Assembly (NCBI RefSeq): GCF_003254395.2
Contig: NC_037648.1
Location: forward strand, 8,682,009 to 8,746,008
DNA: 64,000 bases
Origin: Apis mellifera
Taxonomy: Eukaryota; Arthropoda; Insecta; Hymenoptera; Apidae
Direction of reading: 5' to 3'
Both the position numbers and the translations under genes were made by a program. The notes under the pieces are model-generated. The model was not told the DNA's origin and made no database searches. It was given only the letters and a program-made list of their open reading frames with translations. Below are positions 36,255-48,400 of the stretch, piece by piece (within the stretch, counting starts at the first letter, position 1; every line of letters begins with the position of its first letter).

Positions 36255-37146
36255 GTAAGTTTTTTTTTTTTATTTCAAGATAAAATTAAAATAGCGGATA
36301 GATTATATACGTGATTATATGTGAATTACAAAATTTAGAGTAGAAGATTGAAAATTTTGAAAATCGTGAAATAAAATCGATTTAATCGTTTTCAAAGTGT
36401 ATTATTAAGTGCACGTGTTCAGAGTTCATCATGTTACATGTAACGTACAAATTGTTACACGTTGAAAAAAATAACTCGAATCACTCTTATCTGAAATTGA
36501 ATTTTAAATTAATTAGATACATTTATAAATATTTCCATATTAGATAGTCATCAAAGTGTGGACTTTTTTTCGTTGTAAAAGTAATTTTTGCAATTTTATG
36601 ATTTTGTTAATAGGAAAATAACGATTGATTTTTTGTAAGTTGAGCTATATTTATTTTATTCCAAGTTGTTATCTCCTTTCTTTCTTTTTTTTTTTTACTA
36701 GATCCTTCACTACACGTATAAATTATATTAATGATATTAAAATATGTATGTGGAAGTCCCTGTGGAATAAATGAAAAACATGACCTAAATCCACAAAATT
36801 CTGAGCTTAAGCGAAATATTAATGGAATCCACGTATATCTTTATTTTTTACCCGAGATACACGAGAAAAATATTTTATTTTATTTAATATTTTTCACATT
36901 AGAATTACTGAAAAAAAAAAATGTCAAAATTATAAATTTCAGAATCATCTTATTTTCAATTCTGCTCTTTCAATTCTAATGATTAATTAAATATTTGTGA
37001 AATATTTAATTCAACGTATTATATTATTTTGCATAATTTATCCACAAAATTTAACGCAAGATAATTAAAGAAAAGTCGAAAATGGCGGATTTTTTGCGAT
37101 TTTGATCAAAGCTTGACGGATTTGATCGTTCTTCGACAACGTAAAG

Positions 37147-37272
37147 GCGGACAAAAGAGAAAAATTCACGGTTCAATGCAAAATTACTGACGCTCATGCC
37201 CACGGCAAGCCTACGGCATTCGACATTCAAGTACATTGGTTCCAGAAATCGAACTATTCGGAGAAATCGGGC
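37147..37272 (+). CDS. Candidate exon with an immunoglobulin-like Cys/Trp segment
   Basis: The phase-0 frame of 42 codons begins ADKREKFTVQCKITDAH and continues ...FDIQVHWFQKSNY. The pattern aromatic-x-Val-x-Cys, then 20 residues to a Trp in a V-x-W-F-Q context, is what strands B and C of an Ig domain show, although the Cys-Trp gap is longer than usual. The acceptor GTAAAG/GCGG is weak and the donor GGC/GTATGA fair. Other frames on both strands are open as well. The family call is an inference from a short motif. Confidence 0.2.
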
Positions 37273-37789
37273 GTATGAGTGGAAATCGAACTCCGCGATG
37301 CTTGATTTCTGGTTCATCGTCGATCGCTTTTATTTTTGTCACATAGAGAATTCCAGGAATCCAACATTGTCGTTCAATTTGTTCCCTGTATCCTATTTTC
37401 TCTACGATTGAATGTTGCCCGTTCAACAACAACGAAATTTATTTCAATGCGATTGATCGATATTTTTATCACGTTCGATCACGTTTCATAAAGATTTTAA
37501 GTTAAGTTAAAAACAAAGAAGACGGTTTGTGAAATTTTTCACGCGATTCTTAATGAAATTTTTATTTCCAAAATAATACGAATTCATTATTTTGAATGAA
37601 TTATTTAAGTACCAGTTTATCGATAAATGTGAAGAAATATAAATAGAAGGAAGAAAACTTCAATTTAATTTAATTTTGTTAATTATATTTTCAACAATAT
37701 TTTTTTTTTTAGAAAAAACATCTAAATTTACAATTTATCTTAAAACTCGATTGAACTCTATTAAAATTAGATAAACTTTGAACCGCTAT

Positions 37790-38230
37790 AACTTTAAAGA
37801 TATTGATTTTCGATCAACGAGTAAAAGATCATTAGAAGCGTGGATTCTTACCTTTTAAGACGCTTTTTGATTCATCCCGATACGACTTCCGGTTGCCGAG
37901 ATATCGTTGTGTAAAGAAAAAGGTAATTTTTGATCATTTACTATCTCCAACCTTGTCGTTTATTCGGATCTCTCGCTCGCACCTTGTCTCACTGATCTAT
38001 CCCAAACTCCAGACGAGTTGCAGACGCAATTCCTGGAAGTGCATGTGCAATGCTACTTCAAGGAAAATATATAGGTCAGTAGATCCATTCACAATTTTTT
38101 AAACTTTGAGTCTTTATATCTCGGCAACCGATAGAGATATCCAGATAATTCAAAAGGTGATTTCAATGGTGCGATTTCCTCTATTACTTGAATACATTTT
38201 GATTACAAAATTTTTTATTCTTTTCTCATA
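37790..38230. repeat. Diverged inverted-repeat element
   Basis: CGGTTGCCGAGATAT (37890-37904) recurs exactly in inverted form (38116-38130). Beyond the 15-bp core the two arms still align over about 50 bp (pattern TCGGCAACCG..AG...TATC..GAT..TCAAAA). A related motif, TATAACTTTAAAGATAT, lies farther out in the left arm near 37785-37805. This suggests an old repeat family present in opposite orientations, or the ends of a small non-autonomous element. No target-site duplication could be fixed. Confidence 0.5.
38013..38074 (+). CDS. Candidate 62-nt exon between inverted-repeat arms
   Basis: A pyrimidine-rich tract (CTCGCACCTTGTCTC...CCCAAACTCCAG) forms a good acceptor at 38012. The donor is ATAG/GTCAGT at 38075. 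Two frames are fully open (TSCRRNSWKCMCNATSRKIY or RVADAIPGSACAMLLQGKYI). A third runs to a TAG at the exon edge. It sits inside the inverted-repeat element, so it could be an exonised repeat. No family is recognised. Confidence 0.22.
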
Positions 38231-41200
38231 ATTTTTCACGTGAAAAATCTATGATAGTGTAAAATATAAAGAAACTTAAATTTATTTAATTTTCTTATCA
38301 AGAAGATATTTCATCTGTGAAAAAATAAGTATTATGAATTAAACGATTCATCTTATCTTTTTCTACTTTAATAAGTAGATCCAAACTCTGCAACAATACA
38401 AATAGATATTTCTACGACCACGATCCATACTGTTCGAAACAATGGCGGAAATGGATATCCTCCCTGTTAAACCAATATCTCCACGATCTAATGTTCGCAT
38501 AAACTACATTTTTACCGCTTCCTGTTCCGATCCACGGGTGAAACAATCATTTCCCGACCACGATCTCTTCTCGTGGTTACGTAAATATTCTCTCAAATGA
38601 ATAAAGCATATTACAATCATTCCTCGTTTAATTTAGTTTTACAAGTTTTACGTTTTACACAGTTTATAAATTGCATCACCTTTTACCTAACACTAGATCA
38701 CTTTTAGCTAACAAGAAGTAATTAATGTGAACTAGTTTTTCTATATTGAGTTTTAAATCTTTATTTAAAAAATATTTGAAATTTTTTAAGTGGTAAAGAA
38801 ATAAATGCTTTTATCAGTTATTTACAGATATAATATTTTTTTACATAAATTTGGAAACCTGTTTTATCAAAAATTATTATTTAATAATTAACTAAAAATA
38901 TGTTCACATATTTTTTATTAAGAAGAGGAAAAACTGTCGTCGTGTGTTTGCAAATAACCTTATAAGTAACATTCTTGAGTCACTTGAAGCGTGAGAACAT
39001 TGCGCTAATATGCGACAGAATGCAGAAATGTGTGCTGGTTGTTCGCGTAATGCAAAATTTACGAGGGGTTGAAAAGAATACGTGGGAGTAGCCAAAAGTA
39101 TGAAACATGAGATACAAGATTCTTAGTGGTATACCATATAAACTAGCTATTTCGTGGTTTTTGTCGAAGGATATGCATGTTCTCGCGGTATAATCTTTGG
39201 AGAATATTTTCATATCATTCTTTATCCAGTTTCATGTCTGACGTGGTACGGTTGTTTCAAAGGAAGCAGAATGACACACGAATAAAAATTGGAACGTGTA
39301 CAGATTCGAGCATATTTTATTTCAGACGAAGAAACGAATATTTTATTTATTTTATTTCAGATTTTATTTTATATAGGAAGGAAAGTAACGTTTCAAATTA
39401 ATTATTAAAATGAATGGCGTAGCATCACGAATTTCTATTCTAACATCTGTTCCAAGAAATGGTTGAAAATTATATATGCAGAAAAATTTACATAATTTCG
39501 AATCAAAATTAGTAGCAATAATGAAAAAGATTAATTCCAGAAGTAATATTTTTAAAAATAATCGGATAAATTAATATTTTATGTATATTATATCAGTAAA
39601 TTATTTCATTTTTATGAAACTATTATTTCATTTCTAAAATTACAATATCATTAGCTTTTTATTTCATATGATTCGATGAATAATTAATTTTGAATGAATT
39701 AATAACAGATAATACAATTCTCAAAAATTATTTCCTCTTTCGAAACGAATTTTAACAATTAAAATTGTTATTCCTCGCTAATAAATGAAGAAAAATAAAC
39801 AGAGTATCATACAAATATATTTCTTCTCTCGCTTCAAGAACGGGTAAATAGAATACCGATTCAATCCAGTTCAATTTCGCTTTGCTTTTGTTTCGTTCCC
39901 TGTTACTTCGAATCCCAGTCACATGTCTGACCCAAATTCCAAATGTTTACAATTTTAACTTCACCTTTACCCACTGTCCAACTTCGAATTTCTAGAACCA
40001 ACGAAATTTCAAAATTTTATTTCCCGTCTCGATTATACGCGATACGAATACGTCGTGATATTTCATGAATTTCAACGAGTCGAATAAGAACTTGTATATC
40101 CATCGAGAAGAAATCTTACTTGCAACTGTAAACATATACAAGAAAACAATTTTTCAACCATATTAATTACAATCGATAAAAAATATTCGTTGATAAAATC
40201 GTCAAATTTGTTGATTATTATGCCCACTGAAATTTATATCCATTCTTTAATCCTCTAAAACCAAGTTTAAAACCTCAATCCCCAACAAACCAATCAAATA
40301 TCCCATATTTTCCAACGTAAAAAACATGGTTATCGCTTTAATCCAACCACGTAGTTAGCATAAATTCTATCATCCATCATTCTATCATCTCATATGCTCT
40401 TTTCATTCAATCTTTTCATCGATTCAATAAATATTTAAACCACGAAACTTAAACTTCTATCACAAGTAAACTCTGCGTTTATTCCCGTATGAAAGTTTCG
40501 TACCTGCATGATGTATGAAAACTATTCTGTTAATTCTTCTAATTCCAAAAAAAAAAAAAAAAAAAAAGAACGAGACGAGTTTCATAGAATTTTCGAGGAA
40601 AATCTCAAAGTCCGTAAAGAAAATTCCAACTGTTCGTCGTGGAGAGTGGGGGGGGTTAAAATTCTCGACTCCAGCCACGGTGTCCCGTTTCTTAACACCG
40701 GAGACGCCTCGAGGATTTCGTGTAAAAATATAATGAGCCACGATACCGGCGTATTAAATTTAATCCGTAACGGAAGACTCGGAAACGCCGCGTGGAAAAG
40801 AATCGCGTGGACGAAGGGTGAGAAAGAAAGGGAGAAAGAAAAAGAGAGAGAGAAGAAGAAGATGAAAATGGTCGCACGGCTGCTGTTCTGAATCGCATAG
40901 AGAATGGCGCGACGTAAACGATTTTCGTAATAAAAACAGAGGAAAGGGGCGGTATCAACCCCCTCGATTTTCCTCTGCGACGTATCGCGCGTGTACACGA
41001 GGGTGTGCGCGAAACGGGAAACGGGTCCACAGGACGCAAGGATTTCGTTTCACCGTGTTTCACGATCTGTGTTTTAGGAGGCTGTAAAACAGAATGGGGA
41101 AGTGACGACGACGATTGACAAACGAGGATGACCACGGTGTCTTCTTTGCGGGTTCGAAAGTTTGGAGATCGATAGGAGGGTAGGTTGAGGATCGCGCGAA

Positions 41201-43272
41201 TGGATTGAGCTTTCGAGGAAATTGTTCGAGAGAGTTTTTGTTTAGTTTAGTTGGATTTTGGAAATTGAAAATCGTTGGAAGAAGAGAAATTTCAATTTTT
41301 CTCTCTTTTTTTTCTTTTTGATCTGATTTTTACAATGATTCTTAAATTTATTTATATATTTGAGAGAACAATTGTTATTATTCCTGGTTTTCAATGCGTA
41401 ATAAACAGTTCTCGTTAAAAATTTTCAATGAATTATATTAAATATTTAAACGCGTGAAATATAAAATATATTTAGACGTTCAAACAATCTTTTTCAAAAT
41501 TGAGTGGGACAGTTTCAAAAGGAATTAATCTGAAAGAATGATAAGTGATGGGGAGAGAGACATCAGAAGGAAAATGAACTTTCTTTTTTTCTTTCCTCTT
41601 CAGTTACGATGTTTATCATTGAAAGGAACTTCATCTTGTTCATCGTTTTCCACGGCTTATCGATGCTTTTATTCTGAGCTTTTTTATGACGAAAGGAATA
41701 GCGTACCAGTGTTGAACGTTTATTAGATTACTACATAAATTTCACCACGTTGACTTCTCACGGGATATAAAACGAGAATCTCATCTCTACTTGGATAAGT
41801 ATCTAGTTGCATATTTATTAGCATACAGAAGAATATTTTTCGAGATTGCCATACATTTTCTTAAAATTTTAATCTTACATAGCCTCGTCCAACGATTAAT
41901 CTGTTTAATTTTTTTATCAATCTAGTAGAATGAATTTCTTTAAACATTTCCATAATTCTTTTTAAAATTTATTGATCATTACTCGTTTTTAATAAATTAT
42001 TTCTAGAAAATTTTTATACTTATCATTACTTTCAGCATGTTTCATACGTTCTTCTTTTAAGAAATAAATAATCTTCAAATTGCAATTTTTAATATATACA
42101 TGTGATTTATCATAATCTCTCTTGAATATGATAAATAATAACGTTAATAGCTCGCAGGCAAATTTTATCTTCTTCTTTTTCGATGAAATTAAATAATTTT
42201 AATGGATATACTTTTTATTTCATCCTGCTTTAATACCTGCGAGATATTGTCCACGATTTCCCCGCCGATTTCCATATCTTTCAATGATCCTTTATATCAC
42301 CTACACCGCTAACCTCTGATATTTACCGAAATTACCCTCCCCCGAAACTTTCACCGTGCCAAATAATCTTCCCTAAAACGTGACCATTCCTCGTTTCGAC
42401 CGATGATAGTATCTAAATAGAAATCGTTCCGTATACACGCGTATATTTGGAATCGATAAACCGAACGGCTTTCAAATCCATTAATTTCTATAATTGTATC
42501 GGGACGAAAGAAATAACAATGTTTCAGTGTTATTGGCAATCGACGAAAATTATAATAGGTTTTATCGATCGCGTGCTGGATCGCCAAATTGTGTACGTAT
42601 CGAGATACCTATTGCTAATACACGTTGCTCGTAGATATTTGGATTTTAATTTCAAAATTATGTATGAAACGATCCTATCCTTCTCTATTTGTGACGAGGA
42701 TAATCCTTCCGTTGCTTGGTAACTTGCATTATATTCACGTGAAATGAAAATTAAAATGAATAAATTACATTTCTTTATTTAATTTTTCAACTTCATATCA
42801 AGTTTCTTAAATAGTCGAAACATAAAAATTACACTCAATAGCGAAATATCGTAGAGATATTAAAGATTCTTTCTTAAAATTAATTTCGATTCTTAGGTAT
42901 AGAAATAAGATTAAATGTATCTTGAAAAATGACAAAACTCGCATTGAGGAAGAACTTCTATTCTATTAAAATAAACCAAGTTCCAATCTTAAAATTGCAT
43001 ATCCACAGTTCATATTTATCGAGCCAGAAAACGGATCAAAAGTTAACATTTTGTATTTCCATCCTGGGATTTGATTTAACCGCCTAGAAACCTGGTATTA
43101 AGTAGCCAGATCGGACAAGATCAATTAGATGATCTGACGCAGGCTCGAATAACTTGGAGCAAGGTTGAAAATTCGATCGTAAATCGGCTCGCTCGAGTTT
43201 CGATTCGAAGCTTCGACCATATTGAATTTTCCTGGAGCAAATGAAGCTGTCTGTTAGAGAAATCGCATTAAC
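38231..43272. other. Gene-free stretch
   Basis: Mostly AT-rich. A21 lies at 40547-40567, and a purine tract at 40826-40862 gives Lys/Glu- or Phe/Ser-rich frames. The island 40600-41130 is open in five frames of 93-147 codons, which is typical of islands here and not evidence of a gene. Nothing else is supportable. Confidence 0.5.
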
Positions 43273-43563
43273 ATGGAAATCCTCGATTTCACGGGCGGGG
43301 AATTGTGCGCGATCGTGTGCGTGCAAGCGTGTATACACTGTGTGTACACTTGTTTGTACGCGATGCAAAGGGCTATTATCGCTTTGATTATGCGATATCT
43401 TCTGGCGGAAACAAAGATCTCGTATCCACGAGATGGTTCGAATTCTGAAATTCGTCTCCATCCCCGATTTAAAGCCCAGGAAGGAGCCGCAACAAACAAG
43501 TCGGACGTGTTTGTATTCCGGGTGACGTTGTTGGCTCGAAATTACTCCTCGTTACGGCCGTAA
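43273..43563 (+). CDS. Candidate ORF (96 codons) with a Cys-rich hydrophobic segment
   Basis: ATG in the context AACATGG opens 96 codons to TAA. Residues 10-45 are hydrophobic and Cys-rich (CAIVCVQACIHCVYTCLYAM), followed by a second hydrophobic run and a polar C-terminal half. The Cys-rich part comes from a degenerate TG/TACAC repeat, so its look may be misleading. The minus strand is open for 125 codons over the same bases. No family is recognised. Confidence 0.15.
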   Translation: MEILDFTGGELCAIVCVQACIHCVYTCLYAMQRAIIALIMRYLLAETKISYPRDGSNSEIRLHPRFKAQEGAATNKSDVFVFRVTLLARNYSSLRP

Positions 43564-44020
43564 TTTGGCTGTCCTTAGGGCGCAGAAAGCTTTGGGGGGA
43601 CGTCGCAAAACGTGTCCTGGACGTAACGATGATTGGATACGATGATTTGATGGAAAATGAGTTGGTGTGAAATGGAGGTGAAGAGAGACAGACAAACAGA
43701 GTAAAATTGAATACGCGTGCACAGGATGTATCGATCTTTGGGAACGCAACCTTTGTTGACGAGAAATGTTGTTTGTTTCATACACTGAGGATTTTCCATC
43801 TTCCAAAATAGTACAATTTTTCGTTTCACGACTATTTTCTTCTCTGTTCAATCGAGAATCAATATTCTTTCGATTTTTAACGAGACACCGTGTCGCATCA
43901 AATGTTGGGATCCATCGAATATTCGGAGAGGGGAGAGTGATTTGTTTCATTTACGCGTGACGAAACGTATGTAAAGACCAAACGCGCCACTTTTGGTCGA
44001 ATTAACCGGCTGACGGGAAG
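43564..44020. other. Gene-free stretch
   Basis: Moderately GC-rich. The minus frames (132 and 84 codons) lack splice or promoter support. No repeats of note. Confidence 0.5.
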
Positions 44021-44025
44021 CTTGT

Positions 44026-44073
44026 GGGCGGGTTTTAAACTATAAACCCGCCCCTCCCCGACTCTTCAATTCA
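44026..44073 (+). promoter_or_regulatory. Candidate core promoter inside a GC-box palindrome
   Basis: GGGCGGGTTT (44026-44035) and AAACCCGCCC (44044-44053) form a perfect 10-bp inverted repeat. TATAAA (44041-44046) straddles the loop and right arm, and CCCGCCCCTCCCC follows. TTCAATTC and TTCATATC lie 27-32 bp after the TATA, near the expected start site, each one mismatch from the insect initiator. GTGGGCGGG also matches Egr/Sp1-type zinc-finger sites. No clear ORF begins close downstream. Confidence 0.3.
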
Positions 44074-44075
44074 TA

Positions 44076-45240
44076 TCAACATTTCACGAGCGAAAAGGTT
44101 AATAATAGCGGCTTGATTGCCCTCGTTAAAGTGTTTTCCACAGCCGGCCATCGGCTGCAATAATTACACTTTCTCTTCCAGTTCCAATGTTTCCATCGCG
44201 TCGAAATTAACCGTGCCATTGTTCCGAATTTATCTAGCCGAAAGTTGCTCCGTCGCGGTTTAACTCGATTCCTTTTCCTACCGAAACTGCGAGTTCTCGA
44301 ATTCAGACGTGATCATCGCGTCGAATTTTAGATCGGGCCAGTTCTGGATACGCAATTTGCTGTTTGGATATATTATTGGCCACGTTTATTGTTTCGTGAA
44401 ATTCGAATCGTGCGGAAAATTTATCGCACAAGATGTATTTATTTGTAAAATATTACGCAATTTAGTCTTAAATATTAGAAGAATAATAATATTTCTATCA
44501 ATATTATTTATTTTCTAAATAAATTGTTTAAATTTACTCGTAAATTTATCCTGACAAATATACGTGTGTTTGGAAATCAAAAGGTAAATCAATTTTAATT
44601 TCAAAAAAATTTTAAGTGATACTTTCTTCGTGTAAAAGTAAAGGATATTTTACAAAAATTATGTTGTGATCAGAAAGCACTGAAACTTTTACTTTGGAAA
44701 CAAATATTCATCGTGTTCTTTTGCATTCTCTATAGAATTCAATTAATATCGACACTTTGCGTTATTTTTCTTCGTCTCAAATATCATAATTCAATTATGT
44801 CAATTAATCAAGAACATCAATTGACTTTTGTTTCAAACATGTCAACCTCCCTTCATTGTTGATTCCAATACGCAAGAATAAATTCATATCTGCATATAAA
44901 TTCTACAAATTTGCAAAGGAAAGAACGGTGATATGTAAAATTTGAGAAAATTTCCATTTTCCAATCCCAAAATATACGCTTTCCAAAAGTGTCATTTTCA
45001 TAATTGTCAACCTAATTTTTACCAGAAATGGATAATATCCACCAGATGCTTGCAACAATAAAAATCGCGAAATGACGGTCGGTTAATGAAAAATATTTGC
45101 CAACAAACTTTGCCCCCGCGTCCCATTTTCGATTCCAAGCATTTTTTCCATTTTATTTCCCTCGCTCGCCACGTCCATGTAATTAGAAGCCGGACAATTA
45201 TACGACGAAATGCAAATGAAACGAAGGCAAGCCGAACTAC
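44076..45240. other. Gene-free stretch
   Basis: GC-moderate to about 44360, then AT-rich. The only frame of note (44309-44518, 69 codons) is AT-rich and unsupported. Confidence 0.5.
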
Positions 45241-45404
45241 CTTGGTTTTATGGGATTTTTAATGACGCAACGTTCGCCACGTTGCTCACGACAATAGTCA
45301 TCGCGATCATTTAGGACCAGGACCGAAGCATTAATATTTACCGAAGTCCTCGTTAAATTTTTATGGACACCGATGTTACTTGTCATTTGATAATACTCGG
45401 TTCT
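45241..45404 (-). CDS. Candidate 164-nt exon behind a 60-bp pyrimidine tract
   Basis: On the minus strand a pyrimidine tract of about 60 bp, then CAACATTTAAG, precedes 54 open codons. The exon ends at CCAAG/GTAGTT. The peptide starts RTEYYQMTSNIGVHKNL and ends in CVIKNPIKP. It has two N-glycosylation motifs (NLT, NAS) and two Cys. The surrounding frame is the longest in AT-rich DNA here (162 codons), though about 20 of these come from the tract. The acceptor is good and the donor fair. No family is recognised. Confidence 0.27.
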
Positions 45405-48400
45405 CTTAAATGTTGCAACGAAAAAATAGAAAGAAAAGAAAAGAAAAGAGAAGAGAAAAAAAAGAGAGAAGAAGAAAGAAATTGAACATCTTAATGAAAG
45501 TGGAATTTTTATTCGAAACTGTCTTCGTAAATAGAAACAGAATTGTATCGTTGAAAAAATTCTATTGGACATCTTAATGAAAGAATTTTCGTTTAATTGA
45601 CTCGAACATATCATAAAATAGATAGTATTGTGGAACGAATCTGTTCTTTCAATTTTTATTTCGAAATAAGTTAATTTGAATTTTATAGGGGGGAAGGTTA
45701 GAGGTTTGAATTGAATTGGGTTCAATTAAAAAATTGCTATATATCGCTGTATATTTATTCCACGCGTTTATTTTTACTTTTTAATCAACCAACAAATAAA
45801 TTGAATCATTTCACCGAATGGATAAAATTATACATTAAATTTTTAATAATTTCGAGGGGAGAAAAAAGATTCTCCCGTCAAAATTCCCGATTTCGACGAT
45901 ACAAAACCCGCACACACTTCTCTTCTATGGAACACGTGTCAATTTCATAATCAAATTAAACCCGTAAATTGCTGCTCGCCCCGGTTGTCTTGGTAATCAT
46001 TGTCGTTCGGCCACCGTGCTAATGGATCAAGCGTCAATAATGTCGCCGAAACGTCGACAATTCGTTGTAAACCGAGCAAACGTCAACAAGATCCACGGTA
46101 AACGGCATCTATTACACGCGGGACACATTGCGCTAATTAAAATCGGCCTTCATCGAATTAACGAAACATCAAACGAGATCAACGATTAATTAAATCTTTT
46201 CGATCTTGAAAATCTTCCAATTTGCGACTCCACCAGCCATAATCACCAGTAAAGTAAAGTAAAGTAAGTCTCATCGTTAATATGAGAATCTTCAACTTCC
46301 ATTAAGCTTAATTTCTTTTCTCTTTTATCGTTTACACGCGAAAAAGGGGCGAACACTTTTTTATCAACGGCGGGATTCTAATTAATCGTCGCTTGCAAAA
46401 GGTCAGAATCACGGAATCCCGGCCGGTTGGATGGCCTCGTTGGAACGTACGTGGAAATTAACCCTGTTGGGTTAATGTCGATTGGGTGGCTTTCGATGCA
46501 TCGCCAGAGGGGGTGCAAGGATACACGAATCCCTGTGTACGCGTGAAATAATGATTATTTCAGATGATTCTGTAGTTATTCAAGATACGATGAGTTGAAG
46601 AGAACAATTTTGGAAAGTGGAATAATGCTTGTGCAAGTTTAGATTTTTTTCTTACATCAACACAGCTATTGTACTTTGAATATCTTTTTATATATTATAT
46701 CTATTTCGTAGATATTTTTAAATAGTTTGATAATAATGAATATAATTAGATTAGAAAAAAATTTGAAATAAACAATTGGTAAATTGAATTGATTCAAGAA
46801 TTAAAATACAATTGAAAAAATTATTAAGAATTGTATCATCCCCTATTTTCTTTTTATCTAATATTTTAATAACAAATAATTCATAATAATTTACAAAGAA
46901 GAAATATTTCTACGAACAATAGTAATCCTATCGATGGTTATTCCATATTCTCATTGACATTGAGAAACACCCCGTTAATATCTAGAAATGGTCAGTTCAC
47001 CCTCTAATAATAAACACGCACGAGCAAAAGAGACGAAGAGTACAAGCTGAGTACAAGAGAGAAAGAGAGAGAGAGAGAGAGGATAAACGATGAAAGCAGC
47101 AAGCTTATCACGAGGACGCGAGGCTCATACACGAAGCATCCACCCCTTCATTTAAGGTCGTTTTGAGTTATAACAACAGTTGGATATCACGTGTCACGTG
47201 TCACGAGAGGGAGAGAGAAAGGGCGCAAAATCCACCCGTGCCTGCCTGTAATTGCCAACAAATAACAATCGTGAATGATTATCAAACCTTTAATTACGAG
47301 GCTCGTGAAAAATTGAAAGGAATTGAGAAGGGTGTTGCTGGCTTCACCACCCTCGTTTTCCACTCCGTGTGTTTACGACTCTAAAGGGCGACGCTTGATT
47401 CCACGTTTGCGTTTCAATTTTCCAACTGCTTAAAAATTCATCGTGCAGACATTCGACGTACGTGGATGTTGAACGATTTCCATTCGAACGATTCGTCTCG
47501 TTTTACCCCACTTGTGTACTCGATTAACGATCGTCAATGAGAATACAATATTTTGTTACAATTTTCTTTTTTCCCTTTCTTTCTTTGATAGCGTGTTTAA
47601 TTCGCTGGATATCTGTATTTTTAATAGGCTTGGACGCGTTTTATTTCAATTAATTTTAACATTAAATTTAATTTCGATTCGATTTGATTTCGCTCGAAAG
47701 TTTAAATAAACGATTATGTAATTTTTCGGCACGAAATTGTGTTTTAAATGAAATTTTATCTTTCGGATTTTTACAATTTATTTGGAAAATTATTTTACAA
47801 AATTTTTATTCGGCTATATGGGGAATATTAAATTGGTAATATTTAATAATTGCATATTTAAATAAATGGATGTAGAAATATTTAAAATATTAATATTGAA
47901 TAAAATGAAGTAAATTAAAGTAAAAATTAGTTCGATATTTTATTTTAATATAATATGCAATGTGTGTCTATTAATCGGATTTGCATTTTGTATTATTTAA
48001 ATTTTCAACAACGTTCAATTATTTTTGTAATTCTTTCTCATCAACATTTTAATTCAATTTGCTATTTCAATTTGTTATTTCAGATATTTTATTAAATACA
48101 AATGATATATGCAAAATGAATTTTTAATCATAATATATAATAATTAATTATAAACACGGATTAACTTTCCACATCCATCGTTTTAGAATTTTAAATAAAC
48201 GAATTCCTGCAAATTCCATTGCGAACAATTCTTATTACTATTCAGGAACAGTATACAATTATACAATTATCCTTAACTAATAATTCCAAGATGTGGTAAC
48301 TTGTCCTCAACTTCTCCCAATTTCCCTCAGAATTTCGATCACTTTCATCACCCTCCTCCATAATCAATAGCAACATTGAACAACCCTCGAAAACCATACT

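Noticed and set aside
37841..37855. AAG/GTAAGA donor on the minus strand
   Set aside because: It lies within an arm of the diverged inverted repeat and has no open exon or acceptor paired with it.
40460..41135. Five overlapping frames of 93-147 codons on both strands
   Set aside because: Mutual openness on both strands plus a poly-A and a purine tract; explained by base composition.
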